Positions 1 through 8,704 of a DNA stretch of 64,000 nt are shown piece by piece; position 1 is the first letter of the stretch, and each line of letters starts with the position of its first letter. The notes below the pieces were generated by a model, which had not been told where the DNA came from, made no database searches, and was given only the letters and a program-made list of their open reading frames with translations. The position numbers and the translations under genes were made by a program. Source of the stretch: CAZUMJ01 sp964621605 (GTDB lineage Bacteria > Actinomycetota > Acidimicrobiia > Acidimicrobiales > Iamiaceae); contig CAZUMJ010000012.1 in assembly GCA_964621605.1 (NCBI GenBank), positions 1 through 64,000 of the forward strand, read 5' to 3'.

Positions 1-234
1 CCGGGATGTGGGCAAGACGAGACCGCGGCGGCACCGCCGGAGTATCACACAGGCCACGAGTCGCTCCTGCTCAGCCACGGGTCCGAGAGGGAGCGCGGCG
101 AGCCTCCGATCCCCCCGGACTCCGCGGTGTGAGGGATCGGCCGGTGCGGCCGTGCGGCGATCGAGTTCCGTCAGGCAAGCCGCAACTCGATCGGTGTGGC
201 GTGGACGTGGACCCGCCAGACTGTGGGAATGCCC
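1..234. other. Left-edge stretch without a supportable gene
   Basis: Open frames cross this stretch on both strands, but their translations are arginine- and alanine-rich with no recognisable motif, as expected for non-coding frames in GC-rich DNA. It may hold the promoter of the following small gene. No RNA gene or repeat was seen. Confidence 0.5.
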
Positions 235-582
235 ATGCGCGTCGAGTGCAAGCACTTCGAGTCCCGGACCTATGCCACCGGCGAGACCGTACGGAAGTGC
301 GACCTGGATCTTGCGCCCGAGGCGCCGTGGCGGTGCCCGGAGCCCTGCCCGAGCTTCGAGCGGCGGCTCGCCGACGTGAACTGGTCGCACGGAGACCTTG
401 TGGCGCCACCCACGCCCGCCGAGCCTGCGAGCGTGGGGAGCGATGCGTCGATCGGGGCTCTCCTCGATGAGGCCGAAGACATCGTGAACGCGGCAGGCCC
501 CGCAATCCTCGCCGAGATCGAGGCTGAGCAGCGTGCGGCGACACGGCGGGGTTGGCGGCGGTTTCTTCCGGGACGGGGGTAG
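235..582 (+). CDS. Conserved small hypothetical protein, Cys-rich N-terminus
   Basis: Encodes about 115 residues. The N-terminal half carries CKHFESRTY, a KCDLDLAPEAPWRCP stretch and CPSF, giving four closely spaced cysteines that could bind a metal. The C-terminal half is an acidic helix-like segment (LLDEAEDIVNAAGPAILAEI) ending in a basic tail. The composition and the cysteine pattern look like a genuine coding sequence, and I recall similar uncharacterised proteins in Acidimicrobiia. ATG at 235 was chosen over ATG at 229 because the family-like sequence begins MRVECK; neither has a strong ribosome binding site. A hairpin follows at 614-635. Function unknown. Confidence 0.65.
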   Translation: MRVECKHFESRTYATGETVRKCDLDLAPEAPWRCPEPCPSFERRLADVNWSHGDLVAPPTPAEPASVGSDASIGALLDEAEDIVNAAGPAILAEIEAEQRAATRRGWRRFLPGRG

Positions 583-613
583 GTCCGCCCGGTGCTGGGG
601 TAGGTCCTGCTCG

Positions 614-635
614 GCCGTCGCCGGGAAGCGACGGC
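614..635 (+). terminator. Hairpin downstream of the small Cys-rich gene
   Basis: GCCGTCGC and GCGACGGC form an 8-bp perfect stem around a 6-nt loop, 32 bases after the stop codon. No U-tract follows, as is common in high-GC actinobacteria. Confidence 0.5.
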
Positions 636-739
636 ACCGCGCTGCCGAGCGGCCAAGCCAGCCGCAGTGGACCTGCGCAGATATTTGTGCAGTGCATTGA
701 TAGGTTTGCGGAACTATCCCCGAGTAATGCGAGGTTCCC

Positions 740-1120
740 ATGACCACTCCCCTGCAGCGACCGATTCGGGCGTTCCTCTGCGCCCTCGCGCTCATTGCCA
801 CCACCGTCGGGATCGGACTGGCTCCGGCCGCGAGTGCGGTGTCACCCAATGGAGGCGTCTACGGCATCACCGCACCCCGTGACGGTTGGTGTGCCCGGCC
901 GCTCATCGCTTGGTGGAACAGCACGACCGGCCAGAGCGGAACCGACTACACCGCTGCTGACGACATCTTCTGGCTCCCGGTGCGGCTCGGGACCAACAAC
1001 ACGATCACCCTCGCGGTCTACTGCGGGTCGACCTCCCGTTCCTGGTACGGGTCCATCCGCCCGACGCGCACGAAGCAGTCCGTCTTCTTCCGTTACCCGA
1101 GCGGATACACCCTGAAGTAG
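740..1120 (+). CDS. Small secreted hypothetical protein
   Basis: 126 residues. Residues 1-33 form a classical signal peptide: a basic start (MTTPLQRPIR), a hydrophobic core (AFLCALALIATTVGIGLA) and an Ala-X-Ala-type cleavage site before VSPNGG. The mature part of about 93 residues is rich in Trp, Tyr, Ser and Thr and contains two cysteines (GWCARP and VYCGST) that could form one disulfide once exported. GAGG lies 8 nt before the ATG. The last codons lie inside a tandem duplication (1109-1154) that also copies the stop codon. No family was recognised. Confidence 0.7.
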   Translation: MTTPLQRPIRAFLCALALIATTVGIGLAPAASAVSPNGGVYGITAPRDGWCARPLIAWWNSTTGQSGTDYTAADDIFWLPVRLGTNNTITLAVYCGSTSRSWYGSIRPTRTKQSVFFRYPSGYTLK

Positions 1121-1154
1121 TACGGCACGTCACCCTGAAGTAGTGCGGCACGTC
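1109..1154 (+). repeat. 23-bp tandem duplication over a stop codon
   Basis: Two adjacent 23-bp copies (1109-1131 and 1132-1154) differ at a single base. The first contains the final codons and TAG stop of the secreted protein gene; the second repeats the same Pro-Stop context out in the 3' region. Confidence 0.9.
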
Positions 1155-1195
1155 GGGGACCGCGCCCTGCCTGTGAGGTCGGGCGCAGTCCCCGA
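1153..1195 (+). terminator. Strong hairpin after the secreted protein gene
   Basis: A 15-bp stem with one mismatch (left arm 1153-1167, right arm 1181-1195) closes a 13-nt loop. It separates the secreted protein gene from the transporter operon. Confidence 0.65.
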
Positions 1196-1302
1196 GCCAG
1201 AGGGTGACCGGGCGTAGAGCGGCAAACCTTGACCCGCGGGTCAGGCTAGGGTTCGCTCGTCTCAGGGACCGCCCTGGCCGTCGCCGCACTCGGGGGAGCG
1301 CA

Positions 1303-3384
1303 ATGCGGGGGAATGTCGCCGAAGTTCCACGGCGCCTACGTCCATACGCGCCCGCAGCGCTGGTCGTGGTCGTCCAACTCGTGTGGTTCCCGGTCCCCGC
1401 GGGTGTGTGGGTGCTTGGGCTCGTGCTCGGCCTGCTCGGCGCGCTCGTGGCGCTCGGCTTGGCCCTGGTGCAGCGCGCCAACCACGTCCTCAACTTCGCC
1501 CAGGCCGACCTGGGTGCGTTGCCCGTCGCCCTCGCATACGGGCTCGTCGTGTTCTGGGGCGTCCCCTACCTGCTTGCCGCCACGGTCGGACTCGCCGCGG
1601 CCGTCGTGTTGGGCGGCCTCGTGGAGTTCCTCGTGGTGCGCCGATTCTTCCGGGCCCCGCGGTTGGTCCTGACGGTTGCCACCATCGGGCTCTCGCAACT
1701 GCTGCTGGTCCTGTCGCTCCTCGTGCCGCGTCTGTGGGGCAAGGCGCTCCTCGACCCGGTCGGCATCCACGTGCCCGGCAACGTGCACCTCACCATCGCG
1801 CCCGTGCTGTTCGGCCCAGACGCGTTCGCCGCGGTGCTGGGAGCGGTGGTGTGCATCGTCGCGCTCGGGTTGTTCCTGGCGCGCAGCGACGTGGGCGTCG
1901 CGGTGCGTGCGAGCGCGGAGCGAGCCGACCGTGCCGCCATGCTCGGCGTACCGGTGAAGCGGCTGACCACGTTGGTGTGGGTCGTCGCAACGGTCCTGTC
2001 GTTCGTCGGGCTGTTCCTCCGCGCGTCGCTTCTCGGGCTCGCGCTCAACCCGACGCTCAGCCTCGGGCTGCTGCTCGGTGCGCTGACCGCGCTCGTGCTC
2101 GGAGCCGACGACCTGCCGGCGGTCGCGCTCTCTGCGGTGGCGCTCGGCGTGCTGGAACAGGGCGTGCTCTGGCACGCGTCGCGGCGTCCCACGCTGGTCT
2201 ACGCGGCGTACGCAGTCGTGGTGCTCGTGGCGTTGCTGATGCAGCGCCGCGGGAACCGTCGTGCGGACCTCGACGCCACCGCCACCTGGCTGGCGGCCAC
2301 CGATCCGCGAGCCATCCCCCCGGAGTTGGCGGTGCTGCCAGAGGTCCGCGCCGCTCGCGCCGGTTTGCTCGTCGCTGCCGCGGCGCTGGTCGTGTGGATG
2401 GGTGCCACGTTGGGGCCGGCGAACCTGCTGAAGGCGTCGGGCGTGGCGTGCATCTGTCTGGTGACCTTGTCGATCGTGGTGCTGACGGGGTGGGCAGGGC
2501 AGGTGTCGTTGGGACAGATGGCCTTCGCCGCGGTCGGTGGGGTCGTCGGTGCCGTGGCGGTGGCGACCTGGGGGTGGGACCTGAGCCTGGCGCTGCTGGC
2601 CGCGGCCACCGCGGGTGCGGTCGTGGCCGTGCTGGTCGGGCTCCCCGCGATCCGTCTGCGCGGCTCCTACCTGACGGTTGCCAGCCTCGCGTTCTCGCTG
2701 GCCACCACCGGGTTCATCTTGAACCGCAACACCTTTGCGTGGATTCCCCGTGACCGCATCGATCGACCGCACCTGTTTGGGGTGTGGGACGTGACCGCAC
2801 CGCGCACGATGTTCGCCGTGTGTGTCGGCACCGCGCTGCTCGGCGTCATCGCGGTGCGGCGCCTCCGCCTCGGTCGTACCGGTCGCGTGTTGCGGGCGGT
2901 GCGCACCAACGAGCGAGCCGCGCAGTCCTACGGCGTCCGGGCGACGTGGGCGAAGATCGAGGCGTTCGCCGTGTCCGGCGCCCTGGCCGCGATGGCGGGC
3001 TGCCTGCTCGTCGTGCTCACCCAGCAGTACTCCGAGACCCCGTTCACCGCGGAGCAGAGCGTGGCGGTGTTCACCGCGGCGGTGGTCGGTGGGGTCGCCT
3101 CGATCGCGGGAGCGGTCATCGGGGCGCTCTTCTCGAAGGGCGGGACCTGGTTCCTGACCGGCTCGTGGCAGTTGCTGCCTTCCGCGGTGGGGGTCCTGGG
3201 CGTGTTGCTGCTGTTGCCGGGCGGGCTCGTCGAGTTCGGTTTCCGTTTGCGCGACGGCTTCCTGCGCCGGGTCGCGGCACGCCGGGGCATCGAGGTGCCG
3301 AGCCTCGTGGCGGATCGGCGGGTGGTGGAGCAACCGCTCGTGGTGCCGACCGCGCTCGGCGACCTGGGTGAGGAGGTCGCATGA
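1303..3384 (+). CDS. Fused LivH-LivM branched-chain amino acid ABC permease
   Basis: 693 residues that join both permease subunits of a branched-chain-amino-acid-type ABC importer. The first half has the LivH-like start of the core (VQRANHVLNFAQADLGALP, near residues 58-76). The second half, from about residue 355, has the LivM signature GWAGQVSLGQMAFAAVGG. Hydrophobic segments fill both halves; a charged loop (RRADLDATATWLAATDP) separates them. Free LivH and LivM are each about 300 residues, so the length fits a complete fusion. ATG 1303 is preceded by GGGGGAG. The stop overlaps the next start by 4 bp (ATGA), so it is translationally coupled to the ATPase gene. The substrate cannot be told from sequence. 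Confidence 0.88.
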   Translation: MRGNVAEVPRRLRPYAPAALVVVVQLVWFPVPAGVWVLGLVLGLLGALVALGLALVQRANHVLNFAQADLGALPVALAYGLVVFWGVPYLLAATVGLAAAVVLGGLVEFLVVRRFFRAPRLVLTVATIGLSQLLLVLSLLVPRLWGKALLDPVGIHVPGNVHLTIAPVLFGPDAFAAVLGAVVCIVALGLFLARSDVGVAVRASAERADRAAMLGVPVKRLTTLVWVVATVLSFVGLFLRASLLGLALNPTLSLGLLLGALTALVLGADDLPAVALSAVALGVLEQGVLWHASRRPTLVYAAYAVVVLVALLMQRRGNRRADLDATATWLAATDPRAIPPELAVLPEVRAARAGLLVAAAALVVWMGATLGPANLLKASGVACICLVTLSIVVLTGWAGQVSLGQMAFAAVGGVVGAVAVATWGWDLSLALLAAATAGAVVAVLVGLPAIRLRGSYLTVASLAFSLATTGFILNRNTFAWIPRDRIDRPHLFGVWDVTAPRTMFAVCVGTALLGVIAVRRLRLGRTGRVLRAVRTNERAAQSYGVRATWAKIEAFAVSGALAAMAGCLLVVLTQQYSETPFTAEQSVAVFTAAVVGGVASIAGAVIGALFSKGGTWFLTGSWQLLPSAVGVLGVLLLLPGGLVEFGFRLRDGFLRRVAARRGIEVPSLVADRRVVEQPLVVPTALGDLGEEVA

Positions 3385-6300
3385 GCCGGAACGCCTCCCT
3401 CGGCAAGTACGGACGTCTGCCGTTGCTAATCCTGACGGGCATCGCGTTCATGGACTGGGCCGATCAGGCCGCGTACAACGTGCTGCTGCCCGACATCCGC
3501 GACAGCCTGCACCTGTCCGACACCGGCATCCTCGCGGTGGTCGCGGTCGCCGGCGCGGCCAGCCTCTTGTTGACCGTCCCCATCGCGTGGCTCGCCGACC
3601 GCACGAACCGTGTCCATCTCGCCCTCGTGGGCGCGGCGGTGTGGGGGGCGTTCTCGCTCAGCACCGGACTGGCGACGTTCGTCGTGATGCTCGTCATCGT
3701 GCGCTCGGGCGCGGCCATCGGCCAGGCGGTGGTGTTCCCGACGCACAACTCCCTGCTCGCCGACTACTACCCGATCGATCAGCGCCCGAAGGTCTATGCG
3801 TTCCATCAGGGCGGCAACGTCGTCGGGCAGCTCGTCGGGGTGTTGGCGGGCGCGGGGCTGGCCGAGGCGTTCGGGTGGCGCGCCCCGTTCGTGGTGTTCG
3901 CGATTCCCGTGCTCCTGCTCGTCGTGGTCGGGCTGCGCCTGCGCGAGCCGGAGCGTGGTGTGTACGAGCGTGCGGCTGGGGCCGGCGAGGAAGGGCTGAG
4001 CGAAGAGGCCGAGGCTGCCGGGGTGGCGGAGCCGCCGCCGTCGTATGCCGAGGCGTACCGCATGGTCTGGAAGATCGCCACCCTGCGGCGCATCTTCTTG
4101 GCGTTGCCGTTCCTGGCGTCGTCGCTCATCGGCTTCGCGTCGCTCGCGGCCCTGCAGTACGACCGCACGTTCGGGCTCGATGCCACCCAGCGCGGCTGGA
4201 CCGCCGTGCCCGTGTTGCTGGTGCAGGTGGTGGGGCTGCTCGTCGGTGCCCGACTCGCCGCGCGGGCAGCGCAGGACCACCCGGCGCGCATCTTCCGCGT
4301 GCTGGCGGGGAGCTCGATCGTTGCCTCGGCTGCGGCTGCGGGGTTTGCCGCGGCACCGAACGTCGCGCTCGCGGTGGCAGCGCAATGCCTGATCGCCGCC
4401 GCGCTCGCGATCGTCGGCCCCGGTGTGCTGGCCGCGCTGTCGCTGGCGGTGCCTCCCCGAGCCCGGGCGATCGGCTTCTCGATCGGTGCGCTGTTCATCC
4501 TGCCCGGCCTCGTCGTGTTGCCGCTGGTGGGTTGGATCGGCCACACGTTCGGGTTGCGCTGGGGACTCGCGATGATGACGCCGGTCTTCGTGCTCGGCGG
4601 TCTCTGCATCGCCTCTGTGGGTCGAGTTGTGGACGCCGACATCGCGGATGTGTGGACGGCGACCGCAACTCGTGCGGAGCTGCTCGCGGCCCGAGCACGT
4701 GGAGACCTCAAGCAACTGCTCGTGCGCAAGCTCGACGTCCGCTACGGCGACGTGCGGGTGCTGTTCGACGTCGACATCGAGATCGCCGAGGGCGAGATCG
4801 TCGCGTTGCTCGGCACGAACGGTGCCGGGAAGTCGACGTTGCTCGGCGCGATCGCGGGAACTGTCGAGGCGTCCAACGGTGCGATCGTGTTCGAAGGCCG
4901 CGACATCACCCATGCCCCACCCGAGGAGATCGCGCGCTACGGGATCGCGCAGGTGCCGGGCGGGAAGGGGGTGTTCCCGTCGTTGACGGTTGCCGAGAAC
5001 CTGCGGGTGTCGTCGTGGCAGGTGCGCCGAGACGGCGGTGAGGCGGATCGCCGTCGAAGCAAGGTGCTCGAGCTGTTCCCCGTGCTCGCGGAGCGGCTGA
5101 ACGACCCGGCGGCCGACCTGTCGGGTGGGCAGCAGCAGATGCTCGCATTGGGGATGGCGCTCGTCTCGCAGCCGAAGCTCCTGGTGATCGACGAGTTGTC
5201 GCTGGGCCTGTCGCCGATCGTGGTCGACGAGCTGTTGGAGGTGGTGCGTGCCATCCGCGATGGCGGGACCACCGTGATCGTGGTCGAGCAATCGGTCAAC
5301 GTGGCGCTCACCCTCGCGGACCGTGCCTACTTCATGGAGAAGGGTGAGATCCGCTTCCGTGGCGACGCCTCCGAGCTGCTCGCCCAGCCCGAGTTGCTGC
5401 GCTCGGTCTACCTGGCGGGTGCGGGCGCGGGCCTGGCGGTCGCGGAGGCCGAGCCGACGGAGCCGCCCGATCATGCCGGTGCTGTCGGGCTGTCTGCCGC
5501 GGAATCGGCGAGTCGTGTCGGCGACCTCGGGGGTGCGCGGGTCACGTCGCATGGCCAGGTGCCGGGCCGCAGCGTGCCGCCCGCGCTCGAGGTGCGTGGC
5601 CTACGCGTGGCGTTCGGCGGCATCACTGCGGTGGACGACGTCCACCTCGCGTGTGCGCCGGGCGAGATCCTCGGGGTGATCGGGCCGAACGGTGCAGGGA
5701 AGACCACGCTGTTCGACCTCGTCTCGGGCCTCACCCCCGCGGACGCCGGCGACGTCCACCTCGGTGCCGCCGACGTGACGGGTCACTCCGCAGCAGCTCG
5801 TGCTCGGGCAGGCTTGGGGCGATCGTTCCAGGACTCTCGCCTGTTCGAATCGTTGACGGTCGTGGAGACGTTGGCGGTGGCGCTCGAACGATGGATCGAG
5901 GCGGGCGACGCGCTCGGCACCGCGTTGGCGACGCCGGCCGTGTCTCTCACCGAGGCCGCCGTCCGGGCACGGACCGCTGAGCTCGTCGAGCTCTTCGGCC
6001 TGGGCGCGTTCCGTTCGAAGCTGCTGGGCGAGCTGTCAACCGGATCGCGTCGCATCGTCGACCTGGCCTGTGTCGTGGCGCATCAGCCCACCGTGGTGCT
6101 GCTCGACGAGCCGTCCTCGGGCATCGCGCAGCGTGAGGCGGAGGCGCTCGGCCCGCTGCTCCTCCGTCTGCGCGATCACCTCGGCGCCACCCTGCTCGTG
6201 GTCGAGCACGACCTGGCTCTCGTCACCTCGGTCGCCGATCGCCTCGTGGCGATGGATCAAGGGCAGGTGGTGATTGCCGGGCCCGCCGCCGAGGTGCTCG

Positions 6301-6398
6301 CCCATCCCCGCGTCGTCGACGCGTACCTCGGGTCGGGTAGCGCCGCACGTCACCGTTCCGGCACGCAGGTGCCGCAACCGCAAGGAGTTCCCTCGTGA
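3381..6398 (+). CDS. MFS transporter fused to LivF and LivG ATPases
   Basis: 1005 residues with three modules. Residues about 10-430 are a major facilitator with many hydrophobic helices and an MFS-like loop (AWLADRTNR). Residues about 444-680 are a LivF-type ATPase with Walker A GTNGAGKST, signature LSGGQQQM and Walker B VIDELSLGL, where the usual Pro of DEPSLG is Leu but the catalytic Glu is kept. Residues about 732-990 are a LivG-type ATPase with GPNGAGKTT and LLDEPSSG. A proline- and alanine-rich linker joins the ATPases. It overlaps the permease gene upstream and the binding-protein gene downstream by 4 bp each, so the three proteins should act together. What the MFS module transports, and whether it couples to the ABC permease, is unknown. 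Confidence 0.88.
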   Translation: MSRNASLGKYGRLPLLILTGIAFMDWADQAAYNVLLPDIRDSLHLSDTGILAVVAVAGAASLLLTVPIAWLADRTNRVHLALVGAAVWGAFSLSTGLATFVVMLVIVRSGAAIGQAVVFPTHNSLLADYYPIDQRPKVYAFHQGGNVVGQLVGVLAGAGLAEAFGWRAPFVVFAIPVLLLVVVGLRLREPERGVYERAAGAGEEGLSEEAEAAGVAEPPPSYAEAYRMVWKIATLRRIFLALPFLASSLIGFASLAALQYDRTFGLDATQRGWTAVPVLLVQVVGLLVGARLAARAAQDHPARIFRVLAGSSIVASAAAAGFAAAPNVALAVAAQCLIAAALAIVGPGVLAALSLAVPPRARAIGFSIGALFILPGLVVLPLVGWIGHTFGLRWGLAMMTPVFVLGGLCIASVGRVVDADIADVWTATATRAELLAARARGDLKQLLVRKLDVRYGDVRVLFDVDIEIAEGEIVALLGTNGAGKSTLLGAIAGTVEASNGAIVFEGRDITHAPPEEIARYGIAQVPGGKGVFPSLTVAENLRVSSWQVRRDGGEADRRRSKVLELFPVLAERLNDPAADLSGGQQQMLALGMALVSQPKLLVIDELSLGLSPIVVDELLEVVRAIRDGGTTVIVVEQSVNVALTLADRAYFMEKGEIRFRGDASELLAQPELLRSVYLAGAGAGLAVAEAEPTEPPDHAGAVGLSAAESASRVGDLGGARVTSHGQVPGRSVPPALEVRGLRVAFGGITAVDDVHLACAPGEILGVIGPNGAGKTTLFDLVSGLTPADAGDVHLGAADVTGHSAAARARAGLGRSFQDSRLFESLTVVETLAVALERWIEAGDALGTALATPAVSLTEAAVRARTAELVELFGLGAFRSKLLGELSTGSRRIVDLACVVAHQPTVVLLDEPSSGIAQREAEALGPLLLRLRDHLGATLLVVEHDLALVTSVADRLVAMDQGQVVIAGPAAEVLAHPRVVDAYLGSGSAARHRSGTQVPQPQGVPS

Positions 6399-8131
6399 GC
6401 ACTGCGACGCGCCCGTGGCCGAGCCTCTCCCCGTGGCGCCGTTGGGGGCCGATCGCGGTGGTGGTGGCGCTTCTCGTGGGGGTGGGGGCGTTCGCGTCGA
6501 CGCACACGACCACCAAGACGGCGACGTCGGCTGCGGGGCAGTCGTCGAAAGGCCTGGTCGCGCGGCTGGCGTCGGATCCGGCGCTGCCGGTCACCTATGC
6601 CGAGGCCAAGCAACGTGGCACGCTCGACGCGCAGCAGTGGGGCAACTGCGACCCTGCCACCGGTCGGGTGCGGTTCCCGAGCGTGTACGCCCCGCCGTGC
6701 CTTCCGGCGTTCCACGGCTCGAACGGTGGCGAGACCAGCCAGGGCGTCACCGCCACCACGATCCGCATCGCCTACTACGTGGCACCGGCAAATGACCTGA
6801 CCGCCTCGATCTCAGGGCTGCTCGACCCGCAAGACGTCGTCACCGCGACGATCAAGAAGTACGCGGAGATGTTCGAGCACACCTTCGAGCTTTACGGGCG
6901 CAAGGTCGAGTTGATCCCCGTGAACGGCAGCGGGATCGGCACCGACGAGACCGCTGCACGCGCAGACGCGGTTCGTGTCGCAACGGAGATCAAGGCCTTC
7001 GCCTCGTTGGGGGGGCCGGCGCAGACCAACGCGTACGCGCAGGAGCTCGCGGCGCGCCACGTGCTGTGCATCGGGTGCGGGCTGTCGGTGCCCGACTCGA
7101 CGTTCCAGAAGCAGGCGCCGTACATGTGGGGGAGTCTCGCGACGCCCGAGCAGTTCCTGTTGAACCTTGCCGACCTCGTCCAGAAGAACCTCCTCGGAAA
7201 GCCCGCCGAGTACGCCGGCGACCCGAAGATGCGCACGAAGCCCCGTGTGTTCGGCGTGGTGCACTACGAGCAGGATCCACCCGTCTTCCGCGACGTCGAG
7301 CGTGACGTGGCGGCACGCACGAAGGGCACGGGGTACGTGACGAAGGTGCAGGAGACGTACCTGCTCGACCTGGCGAAGTTGCCGGAGCGTGCGGCGACGA
7401 TCGTGGCGCACCTGAAGTCTGCGGGGATCACGACCGTCATCTTCATGGGCGACCCGATCATGCCCGTCTACCTCACGAAGGCCGCCACCGCGCAGGAGTA
7501 CTTCCCGGAGTGGGTCTTCACCGGCACAGTGTTGACCGACACGACGACGTTCGGTCGGCTCTACGACCCGAAGCAGATGGCCCATGCGTTCGGGCAGTCG
7601 AGCCTGGCGTTGCGCCTGCCACGAGACTCCGGTGACGCTTACCGGATCTACCGCTGGTACATCGGCGAGAACCCAGGCGCGTACAAGACCGCCGCCACCT
7701 TCTATCCGAGCCTGCAGATGTTGTTCATCGGCCTGCACATGGCGGGGCCGGACCTCACGCCCGAGCATTTCGCCGGCGGCATGTTCCGCTATCCGCCGTC
7801 GGGTGGTTCACCGACCTCACCACGCATCAGCTGGGGTTCGCACGGGAGCTTCGGCAACGACGCGCCCCCCGACTTCATCGGGGTCGACGACTCCACGCTC
7901 ATCTGGTGGGACGCAACGGCCAAGGGTGCCGACGAACAGGGCAAGGACGGCGTTGGCATGTGGCGATATGTGCGCAACGGCGAGCGTTACCTGCCCGGGA
8001 CCGTCCCGTCGGGCGTGCGCTTCTTCGACACCGCAGGCACCGTCACGACGGTCGACCAGCCCGCCCCGGCCGACCGTCCGCCGACGTATCCGTCGCCACC
8101 GGGTTCGCCCGCGGCACAGAAGGGTTCGTGA
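6395..8131 (+). CDS. LivK-like periplasmic substrate-binding protein
   Basis: 578 residues with a type-I periplasmic binding fold, the extracellular ligand-binding partner of the fused permease and ATPase. An N-terminal hydrophobic anchor (about residues 15-35) follows RRWGP; there is no lipobox cysteine, so it is probably membrane-tethered or cleaved by ordinary signal peptidase. VTATTIRIAYYV opens the binding domain. The start is GTG 6395, 7 nt after AAGGAG, overlapping the ATPase stop by 4 bp. It is longer than typical LivK (about 370-400 residues), with a long N-terminal extension and inserts, as I recall for other Acidimicrobiia. The ligand is unknown. Confidence 0.82.
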   Translation: MSTATRPWPSLSPWRRWGPIAVVVALLVGVGAFASTHTTTKTATSAAGQSSKGLVARLASDPALPVTYAEAKQRGTLDAQQWGNCDPATGRVRFPSVYAPPCLPAFHGSNGGETSQGVTATTIRIAYYVAPANDLTASISGLLDPQDVVTATIKKYAEMFEHTFELYGRKVELIPVNGSGIGTDETAARADAVRVATEIKAFASLGGPAQTNAYAQELAARHVLCIGCGLSVPDSTFQKQAPYMWGSLATPEQFLLNLADLVQKNLLGKPAEYAGDPKMRTKPRVFGVVHYEQDPPVFRDVERDVAARTKGTGYVTKVQETYLLDLAKLPERAATIVAHLKSAGITTVIFMGDPIMPVYLTKAATAQEYFPEWVFTGTVLTDTTTFGRLYDPKQMAHAFGQSSLALRLPRDSGDAYRIYRWYIGENPGAYKTAATFYPSLQMLFIGLHMAGPDLTPEHFAGGMFRYPPSGGSPTSPRISWGSHGSFGNDAPPDFIGVDDSTLIWWDATAKGADEQGKDGVGMWRYVRNGERYLPGTVPSGVRFFDTAGTVTTVDQPAPADRPPTYPSPPGSPAAQKGS

Positions 8132-8148
8132 ACCGGGTCTTGCCGGTG

Positions 8149-8164
8149 GCGTCGGAGCCGACGC
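8149..8164. terminator. Hairpin between convergent genes
   Basis: GCGTCG-GAGC-CGACGC gives a 6-bp stem with a 4-nt loop in the 33-bp gap between the binding-protein gene and sufU, where it could serve both directions. Confidence 0.5.
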
Positions 8165-8680
8165 TCAGGGTGTGCCGTCAAGCGTTGCCAGACCCTCGAG
8201 CAGCGTGTTCCACGAGAGGGTCGCGCACTTGATGCGCACCGGGTACTTCAGCACCCCGCGCAGCGCCACCAGGTCGCCGAGGAGCTCGTCGGCCGCGGCG
8301 AGGTGCGCCGCGGTGTCGGCGGGGGAGTCACCGTCGGCGGGGTCGCCGTCGCCCACTTCGGCGTCGAGCGACGCCACGTGTTGCGACATCATCGCCGTGA
8401 ACAGTGCGGTCAGTTCGCGCACGTCGGCGACGGTGCGACCCTGCACCGCCTCGGACATCATCGAGGCGGACGACTGGCTGATCGAGCACCCTTGCCCACC
8501 GACACGCAGTTGGCTGAGGGTGCCGTCGACCACCTCGAAGGTGAGCACAACCTCGTCGCCGCACAACGGGTTGAAGCCCTCACAGCGGTGCGCCGGTGGC
8601 GCCGCCAGCTCCCCTCGGTTCCGCGGACTGCGGTAGTGGTCGAGGATGATCTCCTTGTAGAGGTCTTCGAGACCCGGCAT
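8165..8680 (-). CDS. sufU: SufU-type iron-sulfur cluster assembly sulfurtransferase
   Basis: 171 residues of the SufU/IscU family. SufU accepts persulfide sulfur from SufS for the SUF Fe-S assembly machinery in the cytoplasm. Three conserved cysteines are visible in NPLCGDE, GQGCSIS and IKCATL, the zinc and sulfur-relay ligands of SufU. An insertion rich in Asp and Gly (GDGDPADGDSPAD) before the last Cys is longer than I would expect. It starts at ATG 8680 after GGGAGC. It lies 24 bp downstream of sufS on the same strand, the usual actinobacterial order. The SufBCD scaffold genes are not in this window. Confidence 0.93.
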   Translation of the reverse strand: MPGLEDLYKEIILDHYRSPRNRGELAAPPAHRCEGFNPLCGDEVVLTFEVVDGTLSQLRVGGQGCSISQSSASMMSEAVQGRTVADVRELTALFTAMMSQHVASLDAEVGDGDPADGDSPADTAAHLAAADELLGDLVALRGVLKYPVRIKCATLSWNTLLEGLATLDGTP

Positions 8681-8704
8681 GGGCGTGCTCCCGATGGGTG
8701 ACGG

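Noticed and set aside
6..470. Overlapping plus-strand frames at the left edge
   Set aside because: Translations are Arg/Ala-rich in two frames and overlap the better Cys-rich candidate at 235-582.
1336..3333. Long antisense open frames over the transporter genes (1336-3333, 3426-5552) and over the GH30 gene (21118-23442)
   Set aside because: They are rich in Arg, His and Glu with no motif and lie opposite well-defined genes; the 3' part of the last is the reductase gene already listed.
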